NCBI RefSeq assembly: GCF_001050375.1
Contig: NZ_KQ130489.1
Location: forward strand, 1 to 64,000
DNA from: Catenovulum maritimum
GTDB taxonomy: Bacteria > Pseudomonadota > Gammaproteobacteria > Enterobacterales > Alteromonadaceae
Direction of reading: 5' to 3'
Length of the DNA stretch: 64,000 bases
Below are positions 17,734-28,155 of this stretch, in pieces; position 1 is the stretch's first letter; every line of letters starts with the position of its first letter. The position numbers and the translations under genes are program-made. Under the pieces are notes generated by a model. It made no database searches, had not been told where the DNA came from, and saw nothing but the letters and a program-made list of their open reading frames with translations.

Positions 17734-18585
17734 ATGGTTCAAGCTACAGAGGCAACCCAACAGCCAATTCAACAAGAATTGGCTTTCGCTTATGTAAAAG
17801 GCGAGCGTGTTGTTAAGCCAGAAGACTTGTTTATTCCGCCTGAAGCGCTTGAAGTTATATTAGAAAGTTTCGAGGGTCCACTTGACCTGCTTTTATATCT
17901 GATAAAAAAACAAAAATTTGAAATTTTAGATTTGCCTATCTTTCAAATCACAGAGCAATATATGAGCTATGTGGAAGTGATGAAGGTCGTTAATCTGGAA
18001 TTGGCTGCTGAATATCTAGTCATGGCGGCTATGCTAGCGGAGATTAAATCTAAATTACTCTTACCTAAAATCCATATCGAAACGGATGATGAAACTGACC
18101 CTAGAGTGGAGTTGATAAAACGGCTTAAAGAATATGAAGTTTTTAAAAATGCAGCACATGAAATAGATCAAATACCAAGAGAAGAGCGTGACTTTTTTTC
18201 TGTGACAACACATATTCCAGCGCAAGCTAAGAAGCTAGAAACTGAAACTCATGTGGATTTAAATGATTTAGTATTGGCTTTCAGTCAAGTTTTAAAACGG
18301 GTTGATAATTTTAAACATCATCAAATACAAGCAGAGGCTTTATCTACCCGTGAAAGAATGAGTAAAATTTTAGCTCAGCTAGATGATATTAATTACATAG
18401 CGTTTAATGATTTTTTTACTGTTTCTGAAGGACGGGCAGGTGCTGTTGTTACCTTTTTAGCCATTTTAGAACTCGTCAAAGAGCAGTTAGTTATACTCAA
18501 TCAAAATCAGAGTTTTGCTGATATTTTTATTAAGAAAACCAGTGGTGATTCGACATGGTTCAATCCTAATATCGAGACTATTTAA
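17734..18585 (+). CDS. scpA: Segregation and condensation protein A
   Basis: Kleisin subunit of the bacterial SMC-ScpAB condensin. The N-terminal SMC-neck-binding motif is plain (FEGPLDLLLYLIKKQKFEILDLPI, residues about 45-70 of the protein), followed by YLVMAAMLAEIKSKLLLP and the C-terminal winged-helix part (VVTFLAILELVKEQLV). The protein is 283 residues from the ATG at 17734; a TTG at 17701, two bases after the yciO stop, would add 11 residues. Neither has a strong ribosome binding site. scpB, which normally follows, is not here: the next gene is recX. The order yciO-scpA is usual for the group; the break after it is not. Confidence 0.93.
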   Translation: MVQATEATQQPIQQELAFAYVKGERVVKPEDLFIPPEALEVILESFEGPLDLLLYLIKKQKFEILDLPIFQITEQYMSYVEVMKVVNLELAAEYLVMAAMLAEIKSKLLLPKIHIETDDETDPRVELIKRLKEYEVFKNAAHEIDQIPREERDFFSVTTHIPAQAKKLETETHVDLNDLVLAFSQVLKRVDNFKHHQIQAEALSTRERMSKILAQLDDINYIAFNDFFTVSEGRAGAVVTFLAILELVKEQLVILNQNQSFADIFIKKTSGDSTWFNPNIETI

Positions 18586-18646
18586 TCCAATTAACCAATC
18601 TATGTGTCGAGATAAAATATCAGTTTATGAGCAAAGTAGTGTGTGC

Positions 18647-19135
18647 ATGAAGAAACCTAACCTAGATTTTTCAAATTTAACCGAAGCTGAAATAAAACAA
18701 AAAGCCATTAATTATTTAACTTGGCTGTTAGCTAGACGTGATTATTCTCAGTTTGACCTTAAGCAAAAGCTTCAACAAAAACAGTACCCAAGTCAAATTA
18801 TAGAGGCGGTTTTGCTACTGATTGAAGAAAACGGTTGGCAATCAGATTTAAGGTATGCCAGATTACTGATGCGCACTAAAGCGCAATCTGGCTATGGCCC
18901 AAATAAAATCAAACAAATCTTCCAACAGCACCAAATTAAAGTCGACTTTTACGCCCTAGAGTTAGAATTAGAGATTTGTTGGCTCTCAGCATTAATAGAT
19001 TTAAACGAGCGAAAATATCGGACGCCAGTTACTGATTTTAAAGAAAAACAAAAACGTTTTCGTTTCTTTTATCAAAGAGGCTACACCAGCGAGCAAATTC
19101 AAGACTTTTGGCAGCAACAAAGCGAACAAAATTAA
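18647..19135 (+). CDS. recX: Regulatory protein RecX
   Basis: RecX binds RecA filaments and limits RecA activity. The 162-residue protein has the three-helix repeats of the family: AINYLTWLLARRDYSQFDLKQKL, LIEENGWQSDLRYARLLMRTKAQSGYGPNKIKQ and the final FFYQRGYTSEQI. The ATG at 18647 gives the usual length; the longer open frame upstream overlaps scpA in another frame and is not coding. recA itself is not upstream, although recA-recX is the common order. alaS follows, keeping the common recX-alaS-csrA order. Confidence 0.9.
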   Translation: MKKPNLDFSNLTEAEIKQKAINYLTWLLARRDYSQFDLKQKLQQKQYPSQIIEAVLLLIEENGWQSDLRYARLLMRTKAQSGYGPNKIKQIFQQHQIKVDFYALELELEICWLSALIDLNERKYRTPVTDFKEKQKRFRFFYQRGYTSEQIQDFWQQQSEQN

Positions 19136-19259
19136 ACTCAGGGCTTAACTTATCAGTGTGTAATATGATACATTTCGCCTCCAATAATTAGGGCTCTTTT
19201 TGTAAGAGTTATCTCAAATCCCATTATTCCAGACCTATCTAGAATTACAGGAAGCCAAC

Positions 19260-21884
19260 ATGACAATGACAACTGCGGAACTTAGGCAGACTTTTTTAAA
19301 TTTCTTTGCACAACAAAATCACCAAATTGTTGATAGTAGTTCACTTGTGCCTGCAGATGATCCTACTTTGTTATTCACTAATGCCGGTATGAATCAGTTT
19401 AAAGATTGTTTCCTAGGCGCAGAAAAGCGAAGTTATACACGCGCAACTACAAGTCAGAAATGCGTCCGTGCTGGTGGTAAGCATAATGATTTAGAAAATG
19501 TAGGTTACACAGCTCGTCATCATACGTTTTTTGAAATGTTGGGTAATTTTAGTTTTGGTGATTATTTTAAAGAAGAAGCTATCAGCTTTGCTTGGCAGTT
19601 TTTAACCCAAGAGTTGAAATTACCAAAAGAAAAGTTATGTGTAACTATCTATCACAATGATGAAGAAGCATTCGAAATTTGGAATAAAAAAATCGGTGTA
19701 GCAGCGGAAGATATCATTCGCATTGGTGATAAATCACCAGATAAAAAGTATGAATCAGATAATTTCTGGGCGATGGGCGATACCGGCCCTTGTGGACCTT
19801 GTACTGAAATCTTCTATGATCATGGTGAATCTCACTGGGGTGGTCGACCTGGCACGCCTGAAGAAGATGGTGATAGATTTATCGAGATCTGGAACGTTGT
19901 TTTCATGCAATTCAATCGTTACGCAGATGGCACTATGGAGCCATTGCCTAAGCCTTCTGTTGATACAGGCATGGGGATTGAACGTATTTCTGCGATTATG
20001 CAAGGCGTTCACAGTAATTACGAAATCGACATTTTCCAAAATTTAATTAAATATGTTGCTCAATTACTTAACGTTACGGATTTAGATAATAAGTCTCTTC
20101 GCGTTATTGCCGACCATATTCGTTCTTGTGGTTTCTTGATTGCTGATGGTGTGATGCCGTCAAATGAAGGTCGAGGTTATGTATTGCGCCGCATTATACG
20201 TCGCGCGATTCGTCACGGTAATCAATTGGGTGCTAATGAAGTTTTCTTTTATAAAGTTTATCAAGCTTTAATTGAGCAAATGGGTCAAGCATATCCATAC
20301 CTAGAACAGCAAAAAGTTGTGGTTGAGCGAGTGCTTAAATCTGAAGAAGAACAATTCTTAAAAACATTAGATCGTGGATTAAATATTCTTAACGATGCAC
20401 TCAAAACACTGGATGGCGAAGTCATTCCAGGTGATTTAGTATTTAAGCTTTATGACACTTACGGTTTCCCTGTCGATTTAACCAATGATGTTGCACGTGA
20501 AAATAACTACAGCATAGATGAAGCTGGTTTCGAAGCTTGCATGGCTGAGCAAAGAAAACGCGCGCAGCAAGCAAGTAACTTCGGCGTTGATTATAATGAT
20601 GCGATTAGTACGGATACACAATCAAGCTTCACAGGCTATGAGTTAGAGCAGGATCAAAGTAAAGTTAGCGAAATTATCCTTGATGGTAAGCAAGTTGATT
20701 CTGTTGAAGCTGGAACCGATGCTTTAGTGATTTTAGAAAACACACCATTTTATGCTGAATCAGGTGGTCAAGTTGGTGACACTGGACGCTTAACACTTGA
20801 TGGCCAAGATGCTTTTGAAGTTTCAGATACAGTTAAAATTGGTGATGCTTTTGCGCATAAAGGTCAAACTAAGTTAAAACTATCTATCGGTTCAACTTTA
20901 GGCGCAGAAGTCGATTCAGACCGTCGTCAAGCAATTAAATTAAATCACTCAGCGACGCATTTACTTCATTCTGCGCTTAGATTGGTACTCGGCGAACATG
21001 TTAGCCAAAAAGGCTCTTTAGTTCAGCCAGACAAATTACGATTTGATTTTTCGCATTTTGAAGGCATGACTGCAGCAGAGTTAGAAAAAGTTGAGTCATT
21101 AGTGAATGAAAAAATCCGTCAAAATAATGAGTTAACAACTAAGTTAATGAATATAGACGAAGCTAAATCTGCTGGCGCAATGGCATTATTTGGTGAAAAA
21201 TACGACGATGAAGTTCGTGTTGTTTCTATGGGTGAATTTTCAACTGAACTTTGTGGCGGTACGCACGTACAAAGAACAGGTGATATAGGTTTCTTCAAGA
21301 TTACATCAGAAGCTGGTATTGCTGCAGGCGTTAGAAGAATTGAAGCGGTAACTGGTCAAGCGGCTTATAACGCGGTAAAACAAGCTGAACAATCAATTGG
21401 TGAGCTAGCGGCTCTACTTAAATCTGATTCAGCAAGTATTGCCGATAAGTTAAGAGCTTTAATTGATAAGAATAAGAGTTTAGAGAAAGCCAACCAACAA
21501 TTACAAGATAAATTATCAAGCCAAGCTGGAAGTGATTTATTAAGTAAAGTCGTTGAAGTGAATGGCGTTAAGCTACTGGCCGCGGAAATATCTGGCGTTG
21601 AAGCGAAAGCATTAAGAGGCACTTTAGATCAGCTGAAGCAAAAAGTGGGTTCAGGGGTGATTGTACTCGGCCTTAAAGGTGAAGATAAAGTCAACTTGAT
21701 TGCAGGGGTAACAGCCGACTTAACTGCTAAAGTTAAAGCAGGTGAATTAGTTAGTAACCTAGCACAACAAGTTGGTGGTAAAGGTGGTGGTCGACCTGAT
21801 ATGGCTCAAGCGGGTGGTTCTCAACCTGAAAATCTTGCAAAAGCGCTTGAAAGTGTATCATCTTGGCTTGCAACAAAAGCTTAA
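19260..21884 (+). CDS. alaS: Alanyl-tRNA synthetase
   Basis: Class II synthetase that charges tRNA-Ala, with editing of Ser/Gly mischarges. The 874-residue protein has all parts: catalytic domain with [23 protein letters not shown] and the aminoacylation motifs, [17 protein letters not shown], the editing domain with HSATHLLH and CGGTH zinc ligands, a coiled coil near residues 710-760, and the C-Ala domain ending [12 protein letters not shown]. Two ATGs six bases apart (19260 and 19266) are possible; AGGAAG lies at a suitable distance before the first. csrA follows after about 150 bases. Confidence 0.98.
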   Translation: MTMTTAELRQTFLNFFAQQNHQIVDSSSLVPADDPTLLFTNAGMNQFKDCFLGAEKRSYTRATTSQKCVRAGGKHNDLENVGYTARHHTFFEMLGNFSFGDYFKEEAISFAWQFLTQELKLPKEKLCVTIYHNDEEAFEIWNKKIGVAAEDIIRIGDKSPDKKYESDNFWAMGDTGPCGPCTEIFYDHGESHWGGRPGTPEEDGDRFIEIWNVVFMQFNRYADGTMEPLPKPSVDTGMGIERISAIMQGVHSNYEIDIFQNLIKYVAQLLNVTDLDNKSLRVIADHIRSCGFLIADGVMPSNEGRGYVLRRIIRRAIRHGNQLGANEVFFYKVYQALIEQMGQAYPYLEQQKVVVERVLKSEEEQFLKTLDRGLNILNDALKTLDGEVIPGDLVFKLYDTYGFPVDLTNDVARENNYSIDEAGFEACMAEQRKRAQQASNFGVDYNDAISTDTQSSFTGYELEQDQSKVSEIILDGKQVDSVEAGTDALVILENTPFYAESGGQVGDTGRLTLDGQDAFEVSDTVKIGDAFAHKGQTKLKLSIGSTLGAEVDSDRRQAIKLNHSATHLLHSALRLVLGEHVSQKGSLVQPDKLRFDFSHFEGMTAAELEKVESLVNEKIRQNNELTTKLMNIDEAKSAGAMALFGEKYDDEVRVVSMGEFSTELCGGTHVQRTGDIGFFKITSEAGIAAGVRRIEAVTGQAAYNAVKQAEQSIGELAALLKSDSASIADKLRALIDKNKSLEKANQQLQDKLSSQAGSDLLSKVVEVNGVKLLAAEISGVEAKALRGTLDQLKQKVGSGVIVLGLKGEDKVNLIAGVTADLTAKVKAGELVSNLAQQVGGKGGGRPDMAQAGGSQPENLAKALESVSSWLATKA

Positions 21885-22038
21885 AATAGTAGTATACATT
21901 GTTTGGTTTAAACCTTACTTTTAATAACTTTTGATATTTTTTTGTAAATTACTGGTTATTAATCAATTTTGAGCTAAATTTTAGCAAGTGGGTTTAACCG
22001 CTGTTGACGGTATAGGATTAGGAAAGGAGCTGCACAAT

Positions 22039-22233
22039 ATGCTTATATTAACACGACGTGTTGGTGAAACACTTATGATTGGTGATGAAGTTACTGTCAC
22101 TGTTCTAGGCGTAAAAGGTAATCAAGTTCGAATTGGTGTTAACGCGCCTAAAGAGATTTCGGTTCACCGAGAAGAGATTTACATGAGAATTCAAGCTGAA
22201 AAAAACCAGTCTTCGGGTAACACCGAGTACTAG
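22039..22233 (+). CDS. csrA: Carbon storage regulator CsrA
   Basis: A 64-residue RNA-binding global regulator that blocks ribosome access at GGA-containing leaders. The sequence is almost canonical: [33 protein letters not shown], and the RNA-binding [10 protein letters not shown]. The start is the ATG at 22039, decided by AAGGAG (22024-22029) nine bases upstream; the open frame extends 17 codons farther but without a good start. The ribosome binding site itself contains a GGA, so autoregulation is possible. A strong terminator follows. Confidence 0.97.
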   Translation: MLILTRRVGETLMIGDEVTVTVLGVKGNQVRIGVNAPKEISVHREEIYMRIQAEKNQSSGNTEY

Positions 22234-22260
22234 TAATAAGTTTGAATGATTAAATTATAA

Positions 22261-22290
22261 AATGCCGCTTTTTTAAGCGGCATTTTTTTT
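22261..22290 (+). terminator. Intrinsic terminator after csrA
   Basis: Stem of ten base pairs (22261-22270 and 22275-22284) with a four-T loop, followed by an uninterrupted T tract to 22290. Ends the alaS-csrA region. Confidence 0.93.
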
Positions 22291-22400
22291 GGTAAAAAAA
22301 CTATGTTAATTAAATTAAGCTTTTTATTGGCAGTTTAGTTTGAATCGACTAATTTTAATTAAAAGCTTTAGATAAATGCTTATAATTGAGGACGTTGAAT

Positions 22401-23936
22401 ATGCCAAATGACTTTTTGTTTTCGGACGAGGAAGCTGAAGACGAAATTGAATACGAATCGCAATGGAAAGTCATAATTGTTGATGACGAGCCAGAAGTCC
22501 ACGCGGTTACCAAGCTAGCCTTAAGTGACTTTGTGTTTCAACATAAAAGTTTGCAGTTCATTAGTGCCTATTCAGGCGCGGAAGCAAAAGAAGTGATGTT
22601 GGAACATCCAGATGCTGCAATTATATTATTAGATGTCGTGATGGAAACGGACGATGCAGGTTTGCAAGTCGCCGAATTTATCCGAAATGAAGCTCAAAAC
22701 CAATTTGTCAGAATTATTCTTAGAACTGGTCAACCGGGTCAAGCTCCTGAGCGACAAGTTATAGTTAATTACGATATTAACGACTATAAATCTAAAACTG
22801 AGTTAACAGCTCAGAAACTCTTCACTGTTACTATGGCTAGCCTAAGGTCGTATCGTGACATAATGGCGTTGGAAAAAAATAGAAAGGGCTTAGAAACTAT
22901 TATTAAAGCCTCAGCCGATCTATTTTCAAACCATTCAATGGAAAGCTTTATCAATGGCATCATTCAGCAGCTCACTTCAATTATTAACTGCTCAGATGAG
23001 GCTATGTATGTGACATCACTAGTTGCAGATGATCATGGTGAAGCTGGAGAATTAGTTATCGTATCGGGTCAAGGCGATTTTTCTGAATTTGTCGGAAAGC
23101 CGGTTTTTGATGTTATCCAAGAAGATATGAGAGCCGCATTTAACCAAGCAATTGCAGAAAAATCTATCGTTTATGGTAAAGATTTTGTCGTCGCATTTTG
23201 TGAAAGCCATTGTGAGCATGGAGCATTATTGTATATTTCAGATATATCTGAGCAATTATCGGAAACCGATAGGCATTTAATCGAATTATTTACTCAGAAT
23301 GTTCAAATCGCGTTTGATAATGTTTTACTAACCCAAGATATAGAGAATACGCAAAAAGAAATTGTTATGCGATTGAGCGAAGCCGTTGAATGTCGTTCTA
23401 AAGAAACAGGTAACCATGTAAAAAGGGTTGCTATGTACTGTCAGTTGTTTGCTGAGGCCTTAGGTTTGAGTGAAGAAGAAGTTGAAAACATCGTACTGGC
23501 TTCACCGTTACATGACATTGGTAAAATAGGTATACCGGATAATATACTTAATAAACCTGCTAAATTAGATGAGCTTGAGTGGAAAATTATGCAAACTCAT
23601 GCTGATCTTGGCTATGAGATATTACAAGGTAGCAAAAGGCCTATAATTAAAGCCGGCGCTTTGATTTCAAGAGACCATCATGAAAGATGGGATGGAGCAG
23701 GTTATCCTGATGGTAAAAAAGGTGAAGATATACACCTTTACGGGCGAATAGTTGCCATTGCAGATGTATATGACGCTTTGAGAAATAAAAGGTGCTACAA
23801 GGAATCATGGAGCGCTGACGATACACTAGATCTCATTAAATCCGAATCGGGTAAACATTTTGATCCCAAATTAGTCGATGTCTTTGTTAAAAACTTTGAT
23901 AAGTTTGAAGCTGTATTAAATGATTACCCGGATTAA
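22401..23936 (+). CDS. Response regulator with DUF3369 and HD-GYP domains (c-di-GMP phosphodiesterase)
   Basis: Two-component output protein predicted to hydrolyse cyclic di-GMP. The 511-residue protein has an N-terminal receiver (IIVDDEPEVH, phosphoacceptor aspartate in ILLDVVME near residue 75), a central DUF3369 domain (about 170-310), and a C-terminal HD-GYP domain with HDIGKIGIPD near residue 370, DHHERWDGAGYPDG near residue 430 and the following ADVYDALRNKR. All HD-GYP catalytic residues are present. ATG at 22401 is chosen over a TTG at 22388 or earlier because GAGG lies nine bases upstream. No kinase is adjacent, so the partner is unknown. Confidence 0.93.
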   Translation: MPNDFLFSDEEAEDEIEYESQWKVIIVDDEPEVHAVTKLALSDFVFQHKSLQFISAYSGAEAKEVMLEHPDAAIILLDVVMETDDAGLQVAEFIRNEAQNQFVRIILRTGQPGQAPERQVIVNYDINDYKSKTELTAQKLFTVTMASLRSYRDIMALEKNRKGLETIIKASADLFSNHSMESFINGIIQQLTSIINCSDEAMYVTSLVADDHGEAGELVIVSGQGDFSEFVGKPVFDVIQEDMRAAFNQAIAEKSIVYGKDFVVAFCESHCEHGALLYISDISEQLSETDRHLIELFTQNVQIAFDNVLLTQDIENTQKEIVMRLSEAVECRSKETGNHVKRVAMYCQLFAEALGLSEEEVENIVLASPLHDIGKIGIPDNILNKPAKLDELEWKIMQTHADLGYEILQGSKRPIIKAGALISRDHHERWDGAGYPDGKKGEDIHLYGRIVAIADVYDALRNKRCYKESWSADDTLDLIKSESGKHFDPKLVDVFVKNFDKFEAVLNDYPD

Positions 23937-24044
23937 GATTTTAGATAAAAAAAGACTATAAAAATTAGTTTGCACTGGCTCTTGATAAATGACGATTAGC
24001 CTCAATATATAGCAGGAGTTTGTTAGTTATTTTAGGGCTTTATT

Positions 24045-24833
24045 TTGAGTCAGTTGCAGTTACCAGAGCATAATTTAATTTTAAATTATTTAGAAAAGAT
24101 CCAAGCCTATATTTCTTCTGAAAAGTACTCATCAATAATTAATAAATATCATGATTTATTAACCCAGTTTGAACTTAAATTAGTCGAAGATATGGATGAT
24201 TTGGCAAAAGTTCAAGCACTATTAGATTTCTACTATTTAGAGCAAATATATAGTTTACCTAGTAAATCAGAGCAACTACTTGCTTATGATATCTCTAGGT
24301 TATTCGATACTCATTCAGGTTCTGAGTTCTTACTCGGTTTTTTATTAATTGATCTCTGTAATCAATTTGACATTGAAGCTTGTGCCATCTACGAAAATCA
24401 AAAAATCTTGGTTAAGATTAGGCTTGCAAGTGGGGAGTATATATTTATTAATCCGGATTGCGGTACTAGCCTGGATTGGGAAGAGGTAATTAGTTTTATC
24501 GGTCAAGACCATGATTTTACTAGCCCAGAAGATTGCGAAGGTTTTACTCAAGAAGATTTGATTGTAAGCCTTATTAGCTTGAGAAAATCTGAGTTAATTG
24601 ATAATGGCCAATATCTAGAAGCGTTTAACTATATCGAGATTTTATTGGCTGAAGATCCAGACAATCCATATGAAAGAAGAGATCGCGGTTTCATATTACA
24701 ACAATTAGAATGTGATAAATTTGCGAAAGCCGATTTTGAATTTTTTATTGAGAAATGTCCCCAGGATCCGGTTGCTGGCTTATTGAAATTACAAATCGAA
24801 AATATGCTGAACACTTATCAGGCAGAGCATTAA
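24045..24833 (+). CDS. sirB1: SirB1 family protein (transglutaminase-like with TPR)
   Basis: SirB1/YchA-type protein, 262 residues. The N-terminal ~170 residues form a transglutaminase-like core (LGFLLIDLCNQFDIEACAIYENQKILVKI, then FINPDCG); the usual cysteine-histidine-aspartate catalytic triad is not evident. The C-terminal part (about 195-258) is TPR-like (DNGQYLEAFNYIEILLAEDPDNPYERRDRG). The start is a TTG at 24045, with AGGGCT upstream; no ATG is available nearby. It precedes kdsA, the same order as sirB1-kdsA in enterobacteria, which supports the assignment. Its molecular role is unknown in the family. Confidence 0.85.
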   Translation: MSQLQLPEHNLILNYLEKIQAYISSEKYSSIINKYHDLLTQFELKLVEDMDDLAKVQALLDFYYLEQIYSLPSKSEQLLAYDISRLFDTHSGSEFLLGFLLIDLCNQFDIEACAIYENQKILVKIRLASGEYIFINPDCGTSLDWEEVISFIGQDHDFTSPEDCEGFTQEDLIVSLISLRKSELIDNGQYLEAFNYIEILLAEDPDNPYERRDRGFILQQLECDKFAKADFEFFIEKCPQDPVAGLLKLQIENMLNTYQAEH

Positions 24834-24937
24834 ATTCTAATCTCATTTTTTATCATTTTATTAGATATTTAACTCATCAAATTTTCTTTGTTTCGTTAAT
24901 TTAGTTATCATTAGCGCATATTTATAAATGAGAATAA

Positions 24938-25795
<858 letters not shown>

Positions 25796-25796
25796 G

Positions 25797-25835
25797 CGAA
25801 ACTATCAAAGCTTTTATTCAGCGATGATAGTTTCG
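25797..25835. terminator. Hairpin between kdsA and the convergent small gene
   Basis: Perfect 11-bp inverted repeat (25797-25807 and 25825-25835) with a 17-base loop, just after the kdsA stop. It overlaps the last codons of the convergent small gene. There is no strong T tract, so terminator function is likely but not certain. Confidence 0.5.
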
Positions 25836-26065
25836 GCTGGCGTCGCTGTTTTGGTTTTTTGAATAACAGCTTTATCTAAATTTAATTTGAATGTGTTTTT
25901 AGAATTTAAGTCTACAGCAATTTCTTTGATTGCACCTTCTGATTGAGTGAACAACTCAGATTTTGCTTTACTTGCTAATTCTTTTTTAGTGAATTCATCT
26001 GCTACAAGATTTGTTGAAAATATTAAACTTGTTAATAAGACTGTTTTGATTTTACTTTTAAACAT
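25814..26065 (-). CDS. Small secreted protein of unknown function
   Basis: An 83-residue protein with a clear signal peptide: KSKIK basic start, hydrophobic TVLLTSLIFSTNLV, and likely cleavage after NLVADE or VA-D near residue 22. The mature part is about 60 residues, lysine-rich, with no cysteine and no family I recognise. It starts with ATG (26063-26065) and an AGGAG-like site (plus-strand ACTCCT) lies a few bases upstream. It converges with kdsA. It may be a periplasmic or exported peptide; nothing in the neighbourhood tells which. Confidence 0.65.
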   Translation of the reverse strand: MFKSKIKTVLLTSLIFSTNLVADEFTKKELASKAKSELFTQSEGAIKEIAVDLNSKNTFKLNLDKAVIQKTKTATPAETIIAE

Positions 26066-26265
26066 ATTTACTCCTACGCTGTTTTAACAGCTAATATATT
26101 TTTGAAATTTAATTTCATAATTATTTAACAATTCGCCAAGTTCTCTGTATCTCTTCATTTACTTGACGTTTGATAGTATATATTTGTGTAATTAAATTAC
26201 AATTTAGAAAATTATTAAGTCTCGCATTAGAAAAACTAATGTGAATTTTTGAGTTAGTGATAGTT

Positions 26266-27159
26266 ATGAAACGAATGCCACCCCTTAATGCGTTGCGTAG
26301 TTTTGAAGCTGCGGCTAGGCATTTAAGTTTTACCAGTGCGGCAAATGAGTTGTTTGTTACCCAAGCTGCTGTGTCACATCAAATTAAGTCACTAGAAGAA
26401 CACCTAGGTTTAAAGTTATTTCAGCGTCGTAATCGCAGTTTAGTGTTAACAGAAGCCGGTGAAAGCTACTTTGCTGATATACATGAGGTGTTTCAATTAA
26501 TTCAAGATGCGACTGAAAGGCTATCTTTTAATGCAGAATCGGGTAATTTGACGGTTGGTGTACCCCCTAGCTTTGCGATTCAATGGTTAGTACCAAGGTT
26601 GTCTTTATTTTCTCAAATATATCCTGATATCGATGTTAGGATAAATGCGGTTGATATGGATGAAGGGTCACTAACAGAAGGTGTTGATATTGCTGTTTAT
26701 TTTGGCCAGGGGCAATGGTCTGGCCTAGTTTCAAAACAACTTCATACAGAGTATTCGACGCCAGTCTGCTCACCTTATTTGTTAGATAATAACAAGCCTT
26801 TAAATTCTTTAGAGGATTTAAGAAAACATACTTTGCTGCATGATAAAAGCCGTAAATATTGGCGTTTATGGGGCAGAAAGATAGGACCTAAGAACTTAGA
26901 TGTTAGTCATGGCCCCATCTTTAGTCATTCTTCCATGGTGATTCAAGCGGCTGTGTTAGGTCAAGGGGTCGCACTTGGGCAAAGTGTATTGGTTAGACCT
27001 GAAATAGAATCAGGCCGTCTTATCGAACCATTTAAAGATAGAGTTTATTCAAAAGATGCTTATTACTTAGTGAGCAGAGACCAAGACCAAGCAGATCCTA
27101 AGGTGATTGCTTTTACAAATTGGATTTTAGACTTAATAAAACAAGAAGAAGTGATATGA
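26266..27159 (+). CDS. gcvA: LysR-family regulator GcvA
   Basis: LysR-type regulator closely matching GcvA, which controls the glycine cleavage operon in enterobacteria. The 297-residue protein starts KRMPPLNALRSFEAAARHLSFT and has the winged-helix motif AANELFVTQAAVSHQIKSLEEHLGLKLF, followed by the effector domain with PSFAIQWLVPRLSLF, PVCSPYLL, GPIFSHSSMV and QGVALGQSV, as in E. coli GcvA. ATG at 26266 is preferred over a GTG three codons upstream. The order gcvA-(hydrolase)-ygdD-rlmM repeats the E. coli gcvA-ygdD-rlmM neighbourhood with one insertion. The gcvTHP targets are not in the window. Confidence 0.92.
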   Translation: MKRMPPLNALRSFEAAARHLSFTSAANELFVTQAAVSHQIKSLEEHLGLKLFQRRNRSLVLTEAGESYFADIHEVFQLIQDATERLSFNAESGNLTVGVPPSFAIQWLVPRLSLFSQIYPDIDVRINAVDMDEGSLTEGVDIAVYFGQGQWSGLVSKQLHTEYSTPVCSPYLLDNNKPLNSLEDLRKHTLLHDKSRKYWRLWGRKIGPKNLDVSHGPIFSHSSMVIQAAVLGQGVALGQSVLVRPEIESGRLIEPFKDRVYSKDAYYLVSRDQDQADPKVIAFTNWILDLIKQEEVI

Positions 27160-27770
27160 ATCAAGAACAGGCTAAAGCTATATTAGTATTGGCCCATGGT
27201 GCAGGTGCGGGGAGTCAATCCGAATTCATGCAACAAATATGTAATAAAATTACAGAAATTTCTAACTTTGAGATCAAAGTTAGGTTATTTGATTTTCCAT
27301 ATATGCAACAAATAGCACAAACTGGTAAAAAACGACCGCCAGATCGTATGCCAAAATTATTGGAAAGCTTTCAAGCTCAAGTTGCACAGCTTAATTCTAA
27401 CATCCCAGTGTTTGTTGCGGGTAAATCTATGGGTGCCCGTGTTGCATTACAGGTACATAATCTAAGCGATAAAATTTCGGGCTATATTGCTTTAGGTTAT
27501 CCGTTTCATCCTGTTGGTAAATTAGATAAGTTAAGGCTGGAAGGATTAGACGATTTTTCAGGTAGAGGTTTAATCATTCAAGGTGAAAGAGATAGCTTTG
27601 GAAATTTTGATCAAGTTCAAACTTATTCACTTTCATCTGATATAGAGCTTTGTTGGATTGAGAAAGCAGATCATAGTTTAAAGCCTTTGAAATCGACAGG
27701 TATTAGTCATGACGAAGCACTTAACACGACAGCAGCTAAAATAATTGAGTTTATTTATGCCAATATTTAA
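27156..27770 (+). CDS. Alpha/beta hydrolase of the KANL3/Tex30-like family
   Basis: A 204-residue small alpha/beta hydrolase. It shows the family start LVLAHGAGAGSQSEFMQ, an extended strand block RLFDFPYM, the nucleophile elbow VAGKSMGARVA near residue 90, GYIALGYPFHP, QGERDSFG and a C-terminal histidine in ADHSLKPL. Substrate is unknown. Its ATG overlaps the gcvA stop (ATGA), and the following ygdD start lies inside its end, so the four genes gcvA to rlmM are one transcription unit. This gene is not part of the E. coli version of the cluster. Confidence 0.85.
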   Translation: MNQEQAKAILVLAHGAGAGSQSEFMQQICNKITEISNFEIKVRLFDFPYMQQIAQTGKKRPPDRMPKLLESFQAQVAQLNSNIPVFVAGKSMGARVALQVHNLSDKISGYIALGYPFHPVGKLDKLRLEGLDDFSGRGLIIQGERDSFGNFDQVQTYSLSSDIELCWIEKADHSLKPLKSTGISHDEALNTTAAKIIEFIYANI

Positions 27771-28143
27771 TCGAATACTCTTCGCTGGTTTTTTCTTTGG
27801 GTTAACCGCTGTTATTTTAGGTGCTTTTGGTGCGCATGCGCTGAAACCTATGTTAACAACCAAAGAGATGGAAGTTTTTGATACTGCCGTTAATTACCAA
27901 TTTACCCACGCATTTGCATTAATCTCCGTCGCAATTTGCTATAGATTAACTCAATATAAACAACTTAAGCTTGCTGCAATTGTTTTCTGTTTAGGTATTC
28001 TAGGGTTTTCAGGCACACTATACTTATGGGTGCTGACAGGTAAGAAATGGTTAGCCATGCTAACACCACTAGGTGGTAGTTTTTTAATAATGGGTTGGGT
28101 TTTACTAATTATTTTTGCCTTTAAATACCGCCCAAATAAATAA
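27757..28143 (+). CDS. ygdD: DUF423 inner membrane protein YgdD
   Basis: A 128-residue membrane protein of the DUF423/YgdD family with four membrane helices. The typical blocks are present: LFAGFFFGLTAVILGAFGAHAL, YQFTHAFALISV, and the third and fourth helices with GILGFSGTLYLWVLTGKKW and TPLGGSFLIMGWVLL. ATG at 27757 (MPIFNRI) is preferred over a TTG at 27745; it overlaps the hydrolase gene by 14 bases. Function is not known. Its place just before rlmM is conserved in many gammaproteobacteria. Confidence 0.92.
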   Translation: MPIFNRILFAGFFFGLTAVILGAFGAHALKPMLTTKEMEVFDTAVNYQFTHAFALISVAICYRLTQYKQLKLAAIVFCLGILGFSGTLYLWVLTGKKWLAMLTPLGGSFLIMGWVLLIIFAFKYRPNK

Positions 28144-28155
28144 TAGAAGATGCTA

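Noticed and set aside
19755..20039. Minus-strand frame inside alaS
   Set aside because: Antisense shadow of a highly conserved gene.
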